Assembly (NCBI GenBank): GCA_001931905.2
Contig: MSJI02000367.1
Location: 1-39,513, forward strand
Length of the DNA stretch: 39,513 nucleotides
Source of the DNA: Cladosporium sp. IMV 00045
Lineage: Eukaryota; Ascomycota; Dothideomycetes; Cladosporiales; Cladosporiaceae
Reading direction: 5' to 3'
Shown: piece after piece, positions 1-9,663 of the stretch
Position numbering within the stretch: the stretch's first letter is position 1
Layout: every line of letters starts with the position of its first letter
The notes under the pieces: model-generated
What the model was told of the DNA's origin: nothing
Databases searched by the model: none
The model's input: only the letters and a program-made list of their open reading frames with translations
Position numbers and translations under genes: made by a program

Positions 1-561
1 AACCTTTCTGGACATTGGAGAGTCGGTGGATGCCCTCGCTGGGGACACGACACTGGTGATATCGGCAGTTACGATGATCCAGGCTTCGATAGCGACGAGG
101 AAGAAGACCTTGACGACCACGTCGGCGCCGCTCTTGCTGCACAACTCGCTCGCAGACGCAGGCTCGAAGTCCGTTACGCGTTCCTGAGGGACTTCTTCAA
201 CCAGCAAGACCTTGGAGAAGCACGCCAAATCAGAAATGCGGCCAACAGACGTTACTTGCTACCCGGCTGGTTTGTCAATGCTGAGGCTCGCAGAGACCTG
301 TTCAGAGCCGTTTCCAGCAACATGGTTCTTGCCCTTCGAGTCGTGGCTCCTCATTTTAACATCAACCAAGACGAAGATGTGGAAGGCACATTAGCGGAAT
401 TCGAAATTCGTCACCGTACCATCGACTCAGACTACAGAGCAGCGCTCCGTACAAATCAGGAGGACGAGGACGAGGTACAGATCTCGAACATGCAGCTGGA
501 GTTCGAGATGTATTACGAGGCTGCTGAAAGCACGATACAGGACCTGGGAGATCGTCAATAG
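1..561 (+). CDS. 3' end of an unrecognised acidic protein (partial)
   Basis: Frame 1 is open from the first base of the window to a TAG stop at 559-561, giving 186 residues of a C-terminal part; the start lies outside the window. The first 20 residues hold a Cys-Pro-Arg-Trp-Gly-His stretch that could be the end of a metal-binding motif, followed by an acidic run (Asp/Glu-rich, residues about 23-42), an Arg-rich segment and a mixed-charge helical tail. An internal ATG at 256 would give only the last 101 residues and is not needed. I do not recognise the family. Codon use and the continuous reading to the window edge make a real coding sequence likely; function is unknown. Confidence 0.6.
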   Translation, partial: NLSGHWRVGGCPRWGHDTGDIGSYDDPGFDSDEEEDLDDHVGAALAAQLARRRRLEVRYAFLRDFFNQQDLGEARQIRNAANRRYLLPGWFVNAEARRDLFRAVSSNMVLALRVVAPHFNINQDEDVEGTLAEFEIRHRTIDSDYRAALRTNQEDEDEVQISNMQLEFEMYYEAAESTIQDLGDRQ

Positions 562-811
562 AGGACGATGGAGTGATGGCAGGATATGGGGGGTTGCGGG
601 GTTTTGGACCATAAGAGTCCCTGTACCGACGCGGATGCCGTTGATACTTGCACGAGAAGCGATGCTTGATGATGAAGAGAGCTTGGAAAAAACTTTGAAT
701 ACATTACAGTAGCTCTCAGTGGCAAGAGCTTAAACGATTCGATCGTTGCATCGTATAATTGCACAGTGGATCATCTTCTTGATCAAAATGGCAATTTCGC
801 GCATGTGATTT

Positions 812-1368
812 CTACATGCCTTGTTGTTCAACATACCGCCTCATACTATCGAGCTGTGTCTTGCCCGTCTATGCAATGTGTTAGTGAATGCCATCCATCG
901 CTTTTGAACAGCGAACTTACAGAGATCAGGTATCGGATGTGACTCTGCTTGGATGTTAGTAATCGTGTCCACCACAAGGCAACGGAAAATTAACTTACAA
1001 TATCATTGACGTGACGGTGTTGCTCAAACTCTGCCCTTGCGAAATCGCGCAACTCATCTCTCGTAGACGAAGGTGGAACCTCTGTTAAAATTGCCTGTCA
1101 GACATAAAATCCTTCGCTCCTTACTTTTGAAAGGCCACCCACTGTTGGTCGCGCGAACAATCTCCCGCCACAACGCCAGCGCTCGGCCTCGTTGTAAGAA
1201 CTATCGTAGAGAAAGATAATGTCAGATAAGACATTCGAGACCAGGTCTTGGTATACAGCAAAGCAAGGTACCCACATGTTCCAGGGTCAGTGGAGGCCCT
1301 TTTTTGCCACGAAGCGACGACTTGCCCGACGCTATCGTGGCGTAGCGCCTGATGGCTGGAATTTTCAT
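812..1368 (-). CDS. LYR-motif protein, LYRM2-like, five exons
   Basis: Exons read on the minus strand: 1368-1276, 1200-1143, 1081-999, 944-921, 868-812; together 315 bases, 104 residues. Each junction has GT..AG ends and the phases fit. The protein starts with a basic, acid-poor presequence-like segment (residues 1-24, consistent with mitochondrial import). It continues with a helix containing the LYR-type core as Leu-Trp-Arg, then a charged helix and a conserved HIRYLIS-TGKTQL segment. LYRM2 is a small mitochondrial matrix LYR protein linked in mammals to complex I. The order Phe-Leu-Gln-Arg-Gly-Arg ... Trp-Arg ... Val-Pro-Pro ... Asp-Phe-Ala-Arg matches that family. Exon 4 is only 24 bases. 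An upstream in-frame ATG adds seven residues and cannot be excluded. The second donor could be 24 bases later, at a GTAAGG, in the same phase, adding eight residues. The gene is divergent from the NAA40-like gene. Confidence 0.8.
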
Positions 1369-1696
1369 CCCATCGCGCAAGAACCACATCCAGAAGTCGA
1401 CCGCCTGCAAGAAATCAAGCGGAGCTGCTGTATTTGAAAGATCAAACTGGAAAAGAGGAGGGTTGCCAAAAGAAAAGGGTGTCTTAGAGGGAGTGATGCT
1501 AGGAGCATGCCGTGCGGCGGCGACATCGTTTGAAGGACTGACGTCGGCTCGGCGTTTTGCACTGCCGACTTCAGCATCCACCTGCTCATCGATTAAGCGA
1601 CGCGACTTCACATCACGACTTTCACGTGGACACGCAACTCTGCACGAACCCACAACACACATTGCGAATCTCCGGATCTTACCAGATCAGTTGATC
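1369..1696. promoter_or_regulatory. Divergent promoter region, LYRM2-like / NAA40-like
   Basis: These 328 bases separate two genes read outward, so they must hold both core promoters and both leaders. No TATA box or other named element stands out. Open frames cross the stretch on both strands, but they look like extensions without homology; the family-like parts of both proteins begin at the chosen starts. Confidence 0.5.
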
Positions 1697-2545
1697 ATGG
1701 CTAAGCGCAAAGTCGAAAACGCCGGAGATGTAACAGGCGCAAAGAGGTCAAAAGGTGAAACACAAAAGCACGAGCACGAGCACTCACGCGACATGGTACG
1801 AAGAGAGAAGCTTGTCGAAAACGCAAACGCGCTGCCAATTGAAGAGTTCCGCTCGCGATTTGTAGATCAGGACATGCTCAGCTACACATCACAACAAAGC
1901 GGTTTAGACCAAAAAGAAGCATTCGACATCTCGCTCGTGGCAGCAGACTGGCTCACACCAGGCGAACACAACGCATCCTTCGGCCTTGTGGAAGAGACGA
2001 GTAAACCAGACTACGAGAGCAGCACATTCGGCTGGCATCCTCGGCGGAAGAGAAAGGAAATGCTCGAGCCCGAGATGAAATACTTCTTCGTGCGACGCAA
2101 AGATGCGAAACCCAACGTTGAAAGGAGGAAGTGCGGAGACGTGGATACAAGCATATTGGGTTTCCTCAGCTGCATGGTCACTCACGACTCGTCACCCAGC
2201 GTGCCGGTACTGTACATCTACGAGATACACTTAGCGGAGTCACTTCGAGGGCTCGGCTTGGGCAAGCATTTGATGTTGCTCGCTGATAATCTGGCGAAAA
2301 ACATTGGGTTGGAGAAAGTCATGTTGACGTGCTTCCTGTGCAACCAGAAAGCGCATCGTTTCTATACCAGTCACGGCTTCGGTAAGGATGTCTGTTCGCC
2401 GGAAGATCGCAGGACGCGCAATAAGATCGTTCCAGTGGATTATGTGATTATGAGCAAGGACGTGGATGGCAGTACAACCAAAGAGGATGTTGTTGGGTTT
2501 GTTGGTACAGGTGATAGACAACCGGAGAGCATATGCCGAATATAA
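1697..2545 (+). CDS. NAT4: N-alpha-acetyltransferase 40 (Nat4/NatD type), GNAT fold
   Basis: A single exon of 282 residues. The N-terminus is Lys/Arg-rich with an NLS-like pattern (residues 2-18). The GNAT core follows. Residues about 172-192 carry Tyr-Ile-Tyr-Glu-Ile-His-Leu and then Arg-Gly-Leu-Gly-Leu-Gly-Lys, which fits the acetyl-CoA-binding R/Q-x-x-G-x-G/A loop. Residues about 206-229 (KVMLTCF, then a Phe-Tyr ... Gly-Phe segment) match the end of the fold seen in NAA40. Nat4/NAA40 acetylates the N-terminal Ser of histones H4 and H2A in nucleus and cytosol. The frame is open upstream to an ATG at 1352, but that extension overlaps the first exon of the divergent gene and shows no domain, so the ATG at 1697 is preferred. 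Confidence 0.85.
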   Translation: MAKRKVENAGDVTGAKRSKGETQKHEHEHSRDMVRREKLVENANALPIEEFRSRFVDQDMLSYTSQQSGLDQKEAFDISLVAADWLTPGEHNASFGLVEETSKPDYESSTFGWHPRRKRKEMLEPEMKYFFVRRKDAKPNVERRKCGDVDTSILGFLSCMVTHDSSPSVPVLYIYEIHLAESLRGLGLGKHLMLLADNLAKNIGLEKVMLTCFLCNQKAHRFYTSHGFGKDVCSPEDRRTRNKIVPVDYVIMSKDVDGSTTKEDVVGFVGTGDRQPESICRI

Positions 2546-2847
2546 ACGCCACGTCTGAATGAACCATGATTCAAATTCCTGTAAGTCTCCACGGAGTGAT
2601 TCATTGGCACCTAACGATTTTTTATGCGCAAAAACATCACTTGGGTCTAATCAGAATGGGCCTGAAGGCAAATTTAGAGACGAGCATTCAGCCAGCGGCC
2701 GAGTCAGCCCTTACGAACATACCGCACTGATGTTGCCAACCAGTTGAGATGACATTACTTGGATGTACAAGGCTCGCCATAATGCTCTATCAATGACAAC
2801 TCATCACCTCGTGTTCATGTTGGCGGAATTATTCTTTCCAATCAAGC
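2546..2847. other. Convergent intergenic stretch
   Basis: About 300 bases between the ends of the NAT4-like gene and the amidase gene. It should hold both 3' untranslated regions and poly(A) signals. No further structure seen. Confidence 0.5.
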
Positions 2848-4497
2848 CTACAACACATCCGCCAGCTCAATATTGGGCACCAGATACGGCAGCACATCGT
2901 CCCTGTGCTTCGACTGTTGCTCATACGCATAAGCGTACCCAATCAAATCCCTCTCCGACCACATATCACCCATGAACGACAACCCAAACGGCACATTCGG
3001 GCCGCCAGTAACGAGCGATCCTCTGCTGTTTCTGGTCACTGTCCAATTTGCCGGGTAAAAACCCATGGGCACCGTGATCACCGGGCTTCCCACCAACGCC
3101 GCAATGGAAGGACTCAACTGCGTCGGCAGCAATACAGCAGACGTGTTTGTGCGCCCGAGCGCACCGAGAATCCCGCCTTCGCCGCCGTAGAACAAGTTTG
3201 CTTGGTACGCATCCCAAAACCGCGGATCGGTGTTGTCCCATCCCTGCGTCAAGGCACCGTCAGGCCCATCCCACACTGCCGTGTCGCGGTCTGGGTAATC
3301 CTCTGCTGGGAACGATTGCGTGAACTCTGTGAGCTGCGCCAGGTTTGTGATGTTGTTCGGGTTGTATGTGAGTTCAGAAAGGTAGTCGCGCAGGTTGGCG
3401 AGAAAATCGGCATTCAGTACAAGGGATGAGTTGCTGTCTGACTGCCAGGCCTCGAAAGCAGTGAAGTTGGCGTCGACAAGCACCGCGCCAGCCGCCTCGA
3501 TTTCTGCAACCGCTTGTTCGAACGCTTCGAGAACAGGCTCATCGATGGCAGGTCCGTAGATGTCAAGGACATTGCGAGCAACGCCGATCCTCACACCCTT
3601 AAGGGCGTCGGTCTTGCAAGCAGAGACGTAGTCTGGGATGGATCCGTTGTTAGGAATGGCAAAGGTGTAGTTGTCATTGACATCAGGTCCAGCAATCGCC
3701 TGCAAGATGTGCGCTGCGTCTTTCACAGTCCGCGTCATGGGGCCAACAGTATCTTGGTGCTCAGAGATAGGAATCACCAAGTGCCTCGACGTCAAGCCCA
3801 CAGATGGCTTGATGCCGACCAGATTGCTTACGTCTGCAGGGCTCAGGATCGATCCACTTGTCTCTGTTCCCAGCGACCCCAACGCCAGTCCAATAGCACT
3901 CGACACTCCAGATCCTGAGGAGCTGCCGCTGGGATCCTGCTGAGGGTAGTACGCGCCCTCAGTCTGACCGCCATACGCAGACCAACCATTGGTGCTGTTG
4001 TTCGATCGGTAGTTCGCCCACTGGCTCAAGTTCGTCTTGCCCAGGATCACCGCGCCGGCTTTTCTGAGCTTCGCTGCCATGGTGCTTTCTCCCTGTCTCG
4101 CTCCTCGAAGAGCGAATGATCCAGCTGTATTGTTCATGGCGTCATCAGTGGCGATGTTGTTCTTGATGAGAATGGGAATCCCATGCAGCGGACCGAGCGT
4201 GGTGCCATTCTTCCTTAAAGCGTCTGCATGCGCAGCAATAGACAGGGCGTCCGGGTTGAGTTCGGTGACAACGTGCAAGGTGCTGTTGACCTCAAGGATG
4301 CGGGCGCTGTAGGCTTTGACGAGATCCACAGAGGTGAAGAGGTTACTTTGGAGGCCAGCTTCGAGGTCGTCAAGGGTTGCTTCCAGGAGCAATGGGAAGC
4401 TTGTACCGTTGATAGAGGTGCTGGCGTATGGAGGAACGACTAGCGAGGAAACGAGAGAGAAAAGCGACAAGACCGCAAGGAAGCTGATAGACCGCAT
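2848..4497 (-). CDS. Secreted amidase, amidase-signature family
   Basis: A single exon of 549 residues. The ATG at 4497 begins a clear signal peptide (Met-Arg-Ser-Ile-Ser-Phe-Leu then a Leu/Val-rich core to about residue 20). The frame also reaches an ATG at 4635, but that would bury the signal peptide behind 46 polar residues. The amidase-signature Ser-cisSer-Lys triad is visible. Lys is about residue 112 (in GIPILIKNN), cis-Ser about 192 in the Gly/Ser-rich loop, and the nucleophile Ser about 216 (TETSGSILSP), 24 residues after the cis-Ser as in FAAH. Many Asn-x-Ser/Thr sites fit secretion. The enzyme should hydrolyse an amide or ester outside the cell or in the wall; the substrate cannot be read. 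It lies in tandem with the GMC gene on the same strand, 0.8 kb apart. Confidence 0.9.
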   Translation of the reverse strand: MRSISFLAVLSLFSLVSSLVVPPYASTSINGTSFPLLLEATLDDLEAGLQSNLFTSVDLVKAYSARILEVNSTLHVVTELNPDALSIAAHADALRKNGTTLGPLHGIPILIKNNIATDDAMNNTAGSFALRGARQGESTMAAKLRKAGAVILGKTNLSQWANYRSNNSTNGWSAYGGQTEGAYYPQQDPSGSSSGSGVSSAIGLALGSLGTETSGSILSPADVSNLVGIKPSVGLTSRHLVIPISEHQDTVGPMTRTVKDAAHILQAIAGPDVNDNYTFAIPNNGSIPDYVSACKTDALKGVRIGVARNVLDIYGPAIDEPVLEAFEQAVAEIEAAGAVLVDANFTAFEAWQSDSNSSLVLNADFLANLRDYLSELTYNPNNITNLAQLTEFTQSFPAEDYPDRDTAVWDGPDGALTQGWDNTDPRFWDAYQANLFYGGEGGILGALGRTNTSAVLLPTQLSPSIAALVGSPVITVPMGFYPANWTVTRNSRGSLVTGGPNVPFGLSFMGDMWSERDLIGYAYAYEQQSKHRDDVLPYLVPNIELADVL

Positions 4498-5291
4498 TTT
4501 GACAACGCAGCTTGTAGTGTGTAGTCTAGCAAACCAGCCGGTATCTTCCTCCTGTTGCTTGTTGTTGCGCCTGCTTGGGCTGGTGATTAGACAGCATTGT
4601 GGACGAGAAGTGAAGAAGAGCTCTTCTTGTACCAAAGTCCCCTCTGCAGACCAGCAGTATTACTTACGCAGATCCCTTCGATAAGATCCCGCGTACCTGA
4701 AATTTGCGCATCATCACAGACATCAAAGTGCAACTTAGAACGTTTGAGTCTTGCCTGAAAAGGAAGCTGACAACTTTGACATCACGGGTATAGCATGCCG
4801 CTCGGCACTTCTTTAGCGCGATCGCACGATCTCGCGTGGAGGATTGGAGGTCGATCTCGTGGCGTTTCATGTCCGATATGTGTGTATGTCATTCTTTAAA
4901 GCAAGTGTTTCTCGTGGTCTGTTCTGTGCTTCCAGCTTTGAATCAATAACCCTATGTCTATCAGCGGTATTGAGCTTGGAGCATGTCCTAAAGAGGAAGG
5001 TACTTATGATATGAACGGTAGGGTTTCTTGGACGGCTGCGCCGCGGCACACGGCATGCGTTATGGTTCCACTACAACTTTTCACGAATGCACTCACATTA
5101 CTCGGACCTCGATCCGTCGACAGTGTCAGCTTTTGAATCAATCGAATTTCACTGGACGAAACTTCGCGGCTCAGCAGTCGAGCTTCTGGAAAAGACCTTT
5201 GTCAACAAGTCATTCATACCAATAATTACATGAGAATGGACACTAAGCTGTGGATCGCGCGTCTCAGCGGCCGTTACGAATGTCTGCGCTA
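4498..5291. other. Intergenic stretch between amidase start and GMC end
   Basis: It holds the amidase promoter and leader and the GMC 3' end, since both genes are on the minus strand. Only short unsupported open frames are present. I see no TATA box, repeat or RNA gene. Confidence 0.5.
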
Positions 5292-7395
5292 TCAAAGCGA
5301 TGCCTTCGCCAGCGCCGCGTCCAGAGCAGCATGATCCCAATCCTCCTTGATAAGATCCGCCGCCTTCTCCGCCACAGCGTACACGGAAGAAACGCAGTTT
5401 CCAGAAACATGGTTGGGGAAGACACTAGCATCAGCAACACGCAGGTTCTTGACACCCTTAACGCGAAGTCTCGAATCGAGAGCGTCGCCGACAGCGCAGG
5501 AGCCCACGGGGTGGTATTCGGAAAGGACCCAGTCGCGCACGGCGGCCTCGGCCTGCTTGGTGTCCGACAAGTCGGCGTTGGTGTCCTTGGGGAAAACGCG
5601 CTTTGCGAGCTTGCCTTCCAGGGCTTTGGAGCCGGTCATCTTTTCCATCATCTTCACGCCGGCTGCGAGGACGGCGACGTCGGCGGGGTGCTCCAAGAAG
5701 GCAGGGTTCAATGCGGGGTGCTCGTTGGGGTCTGCACTCTTGATATGTACTGAGCCACGGCTGAGGGGGTATTGCAGGCACATGGCAGCGGTGACGTGCA
5801 TGGGTTTGCCAGGCTCGAGGTAGGGCCAGATGCTCGACTGGTTGGCGTAGCCTTCCTCGCCTAGTCCGTGACAAACGAGAACCAGCTGAAGGTTGGCTGA
5901 TTTGTCATCCTTGAGATGCGCGGCGGTGCGTTCGTATTGGGTTCTTTGGAAAGGCGTGAGACTGGGCAGGCTGTCCTCAACGGACTTCAGGATCTCGGCT
6001 TGCTCCTCTTCCGTTGCAAAGAGCTGTTTCAACGTAAGTCTGACTGTTGAGAGTCTCGCCACTGAATCGATGTCTGCTTACCTTGTATGGGAAGAAGCCC
6101 TGGGTGCTGGAAATTGCAGTGAGCGGGCCGCCTTGCTTCTCGACGAGCTGCTTCTCAGCGTCTTTCATGACTTCTGGAATGTAGATAGCCTCTAGCGTTG
6201 GGTTGCCAGGGGTCAATTCCCAAGAGAAGCACTAGGATTGTTAGCATACAACCCGATATACTGCTTCAAAAATATAGACTTACTGTGAGCACATGATCCT
6301 GGAAGTTGTTTCCAACAGCCTTGTTGACAATCTTCGATTCAACACCAGCTGCCTTGAGCACCTCGGGATCGCCAATGCCGGACAATTCCAGAATCTGGGG
6401 TGTTTGGATGGCACCGCAAGAAACAATGACTTCGCGAGTGACGCTGACTGTTTGAGGCTTGGACTGGTACGTGAAGTTGACACCAACAGCTTTATCATCG
6501 TCGAGCTTGATCGATGTTACGGGTGCCTCGCACAAGACGTGAAGGTTGGGTCTTTGTGCGTTGGCAGCAAAGTAGCCTCGCGCGGCGTAGCTACGTTTGC
6601 CTTTGTTGGGACCTGTGCGGACAACAGAGCCAAGCGTGTTGAAGCATCCGATGTGGTCGCCAGACCATCTGCACGAATGTCAATAAAGTTACATCAATTG
6701 TGATGCGTCCAAAATGCTACTTACGGGTCAATTGGCTTCTTCGAGATCCCAGTGACTTCGTCAAAAGCTTTCTGGAAGTCATCTTCGATTGGCAAGAAAA
6801 AATCGTTGAACGAAGTGTGAACGGGTCCCGACGTGCCGTGGTTCACATCGACGTAAGGCAAGGCGCTACGGTGAGCAACGGCCTCGTCCACAGGGTCCAG
6901 AGTTTGGTGCTTCCTCATATACTGTTGCATCTTCTCACTGCCCCATTCCGGGTCGTCCGCCAGGATAGCCCAGTCATCGTAGTCCTGCGTACTTCCACGG
7001 ACGTACATCATGTAGTTGATGGCACTGCTTCCTCCAAGAGCCCGGCCGCGGGGAATGTGGTGTCTCTTGTTCTTGTTGTGAACCTGGGGCTCGGTTTTGA
7101 ACGCCCAGTCGTATTCCTCGTTGTGCAGCATTTGCGTGAAAGCGCCTGGGGTGTCGACAAGTGGATCGTCCAGTTTGTTCTTGCCGGCCTCGAGTATTCC
7201 AACAGTGACATCTGGGTTCTCGGTAAGGCGAGCAGCAATTGCCAGTCCAGCTGTGCCTCCGCCAATGATGACATAGTCATACTTGTTCTTCAAGAAGTCC
7301 TCAGCACTTGTGGCAAGTGCAGGGAGAGGGTTGGTGCCATTGGCATTCGCATCAACGTCGACGGCGGTAGACATGTTCGAGATTTGCTCCAACAC
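5292..7395 (-). CDS. GMC-family FAD oxidoreductase, four exons
   Basis: Exons on the minus strand: 7395-6725, 6668-6284, 6231-6082, 6023-5292; 1938 bases, 645 residues, with GT..AG introns of 56, 52 and 58 bp and matching phases. The FAD-binding Rossmann motif is at residues 39-50 (YDYVIIGGGTAG). GMC signature 1 is the GRALGGSSAIN segment and signature 2 the GAIQTPQILELSGIG segment. The C-terminal active-site region has His-Pro-Val-Gly-Ser-Cys and Asn-His-Val-Ser-Gly-Asn. GMC enzymes oxidise alcohols or sugars (choline, methanol, glucose, aryl alcohols), passing electrons to O2 or another acceptor; the substrate is not readable here. No signal peptide is evident, so it is probably intracellular. 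An in-frame ATG seven codons later (7374) is an alternative start. A TATA box lies about 90 bp upstream. Confidence 0.93.
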
Positions 7396-7484
7396 CGACA
7401 GTCCAATTGTGTCAATTTGTACTGGGCGGATGGAATAGGAACGAGTTTTCTGCAGTCCAGTTCCCTTGAGCGTGCCATGCTCTG

Positions 7485-7490
7485 TTTATA
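7485..7490 (-). promoter_or_regulatory. TATA box of the GMC oxidoreductase gene
   Basis: The minus strand reads CATATAAACAG here, about 90 bp before the GMC start codon. That spacing suits a TATA-driven promoter with a short leader, common for regulated metabolic genes. Confidence 0.45.
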
Positions 7491-9438
7491 TGGGTTTCCC
7501 TTTAGCCCGGCAAACACAGAGCTATGGAGTGACCATCCCCGCATCAGGTCACAGCTCTCTCGACCATTCAAGCCTCTGGCGCCGCTATAGCAAACTATAA
7601 TAGAGGAGAGGAGACGGTTTCAGAGCAAAGGGTTCAAAATTGCATTGGTAGATGCATTAGCTCGTCTTGTCCGGGGTCCCTGATGCATCTGTTCGACGAC
7701 CCCTCGCGCATGTAAGCAAGTAGGGCTTTCGTCCACCACTCTCTTAGCGAAGGCCGGCGTCTTTTTAGACGACAGCAGTGGATTGTAGACCTGACCTTGA
7801 CAGCATGTCAGCAACAACTTACTTGTTGTCTTAGAACTGAGCGATGGAATCACGCGGGTTCGCAGTCTCTTCGGCTTTGGTATATGCGCCCTCGGAGGCT
7901 GAAGGATGGGCTAGCTGCATAGTCTGAGGATGTGGGCCGAAGTGCTTGCGAGGCGAGGTCTGACCACTGGTCACTCCACGAGTGGATCACGAGCTGCCGC
8001 TGAGGAGTGGAAATACATCTCCCAGAGTATCTTCTTTGGTCGCGACCAGTTTATAATTGTTCGTGCGTATGCGCGTTAACGCAGTTGCCGCTCACGAAGG
8101 ATTTGGTGCCTAACAGTCCGTTGTCTCGACATCTGAATGTGGTTGAGTGCCGGCGCGTACACTACGGCCGATTGGCGAGGGTTTCCATGCCGGATCCAAG
8201 CCATGGATCTTGATGTGTGGTCTTGTTGAAGCAATTGGAGGAATCAATCTGTTCTGGGCCCAGAATGTGTTGCGACGTGGCGTTGCTCTGCCGCGGGAGT
8301 CTTGTGGCTGCGAGGGTCAGGGTTGACATGTATGCATTGCTGGACGGCAACGACTCGGCGCCATCATTTGTTCTTTGAGAGTGAGAACGTGTGGTAACAC
8401 TGTGACAGCCTCAGATATTTTTTTCGCGGTTGTGAAAGAGTGCAAGATAGTAAGAAAGAATACTTTGTGATGTACATGTATGTAGGTCGATGGGAAGTAG
8501 ACAATGCGTTGCACAGCTGTTGCAACGTCTCGAGCAGCCAACCTCACCTCACCCCGTCGGGAGTCCGGTTGGCACAAGAAAGGGGCCAGCAATATTCGAT
8601 ATGATCTAACTCTCAGTGGTTTATTGAAGAAGAGCTAGCAACATGATGAACGTGCAGAAATAACATCTTTCGCGATATCTATATGGCAACACAAGCAGTA
8701 GCAACCAATACTCGAAGGTATCTACCAATATTCGAAGGAATACAACTGCGCCATATAGGAACGTCGTTGCGGGTTCAAATGGCGTGCAAACAAGACAAGA
8801 GAGGTCTCGAACGAACAAGTTCGCTAACAGCAAAAAGATACTTGCGTCAGACTGAGATGTATGTGATAGTGGAGGAGTATTCATTGCAGATGATGGGAAC
8901 TGTAGTATTGAAGTATGGTCGCCCTCGAGAAAATCCAACTTCACTTCACACGAGCGTCGGTCGCAGGTTCAAAGGCATGCGACAGCGAAATTTCCCTGAG
9001 TACATACACGCACTGCGTATAATGCGAAAGCATATTGAAAGAATAGACAGACTCGATGCGCATCACATAACCAGAACATGTTCTTTTCTTTCTTTCTTTT
9101 TTTTTTTTATAAAAAAAGAGCGGTAAGACACCTCCTCTACAGCACTCCTCAAGCGCCGCCTCACCCACACACCACGATTTTCTCTTCTCCAAGACATGCG
9201 GAGCATCTCAGTTTATGGCATATTGGTTACCCGCAACGCAACCACGCCGAAGCTTTGAAAGGGATTTACGCACCCCTGCGAGCCACGGCTAATACGTCAC
9301 CCCGCCTGGCCTTGTTCAGGAGCGACGGAGCTTTTTTCCCGCCGTGGCCGACCGCAACCCTGTGGCTTGAGGCCGACTCTTAGGATGGAGGTAGAGAGTC
9401 ACGTGATGTGTGTTTGGTGCGACACCCTTGGAGCGGCG

Positions 9439-9476
9439 CGCCTGTAGAACAAACGCTTTACCACTGGGCCATACGC
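9439..9476 (-). pseudogene. tRNA-like relic (5' half, Arg-TCT-like)
   Basis: On the minus strand a segment starting GCGTAT contains TGGCCCAGTGG, a match to the pol III A-box consensus. It is followed by a five-pair stem (with wobble pairs) around a seven-base loop reading GTTCTAC. T33, the TCT triplet and A37 are where an Arg tRNA has them. The 3' half fails: there is no GGTTCRA B box (only TCCAAGG), and the sequence after it does not pair with the 5' acceptor bases. It is at best a decayed tRNA or tRNA-derived fragment. Confidence 0.25.
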
Positions 9477-9663
9477 ATTTGGATTAATCCGCGTGACGTG
9501 TGTGCGAGATTTGTGATTAAGAAGGGAGGGGGTTGCCTCGTTTATGTCCGGGAAGGGAGGGAGGAGGAGCGGGATAAGCCGTGAGGGGAAGGCGGTGGTG
9601 TGAATGTCGACGTCGACGTGTTGGTAGAAGTTGACGCGTAGCTAGCTAAGCTGAGGTCTCCCA

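Larger units (their letters stand above)
7396..9663. other. Largest gene-poor gap (2.27 kb)
   Basis: It lies between the start of the GMC gene and the end of the UPF0183 gene. Its near end holds the GMC promoter. Open frames of 60-147 codons occur on both strands (for example 8683-9126 plus and 8621-8944 minus), but none shows a recognisable domain. Three small structures stand out: a near-duplicate of about 20 bases at 8700-8745, a pyrimidine tract ending in a T/A palindrome near 9080-9120, and a tRNA-like relic at 9439-9476. A non-coding transcript or a fast-evolving small gene cannot be excluded. Confidence 0.5.

Noticed and set aside
1352..1696. N-terminal extension of the NAT4-like protein
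   Set aside because: It overlaps the first exon of the divergent LYRM2-like gene, shows no domain, and the natural start is at 1697.
2905..3429. 174-codon plus-strand frame inside the amidase gene
   Set aside because: Arg-rich antisense shadow of the amidase codons with no homology.
8621..8944. 107-codon hydrophobic frame on the minus strand
   Set aside because: Hydrophobic runs come from T-rich sequence; it overlaps a longer plus-strand frame, and neither has codon bias or a domain.
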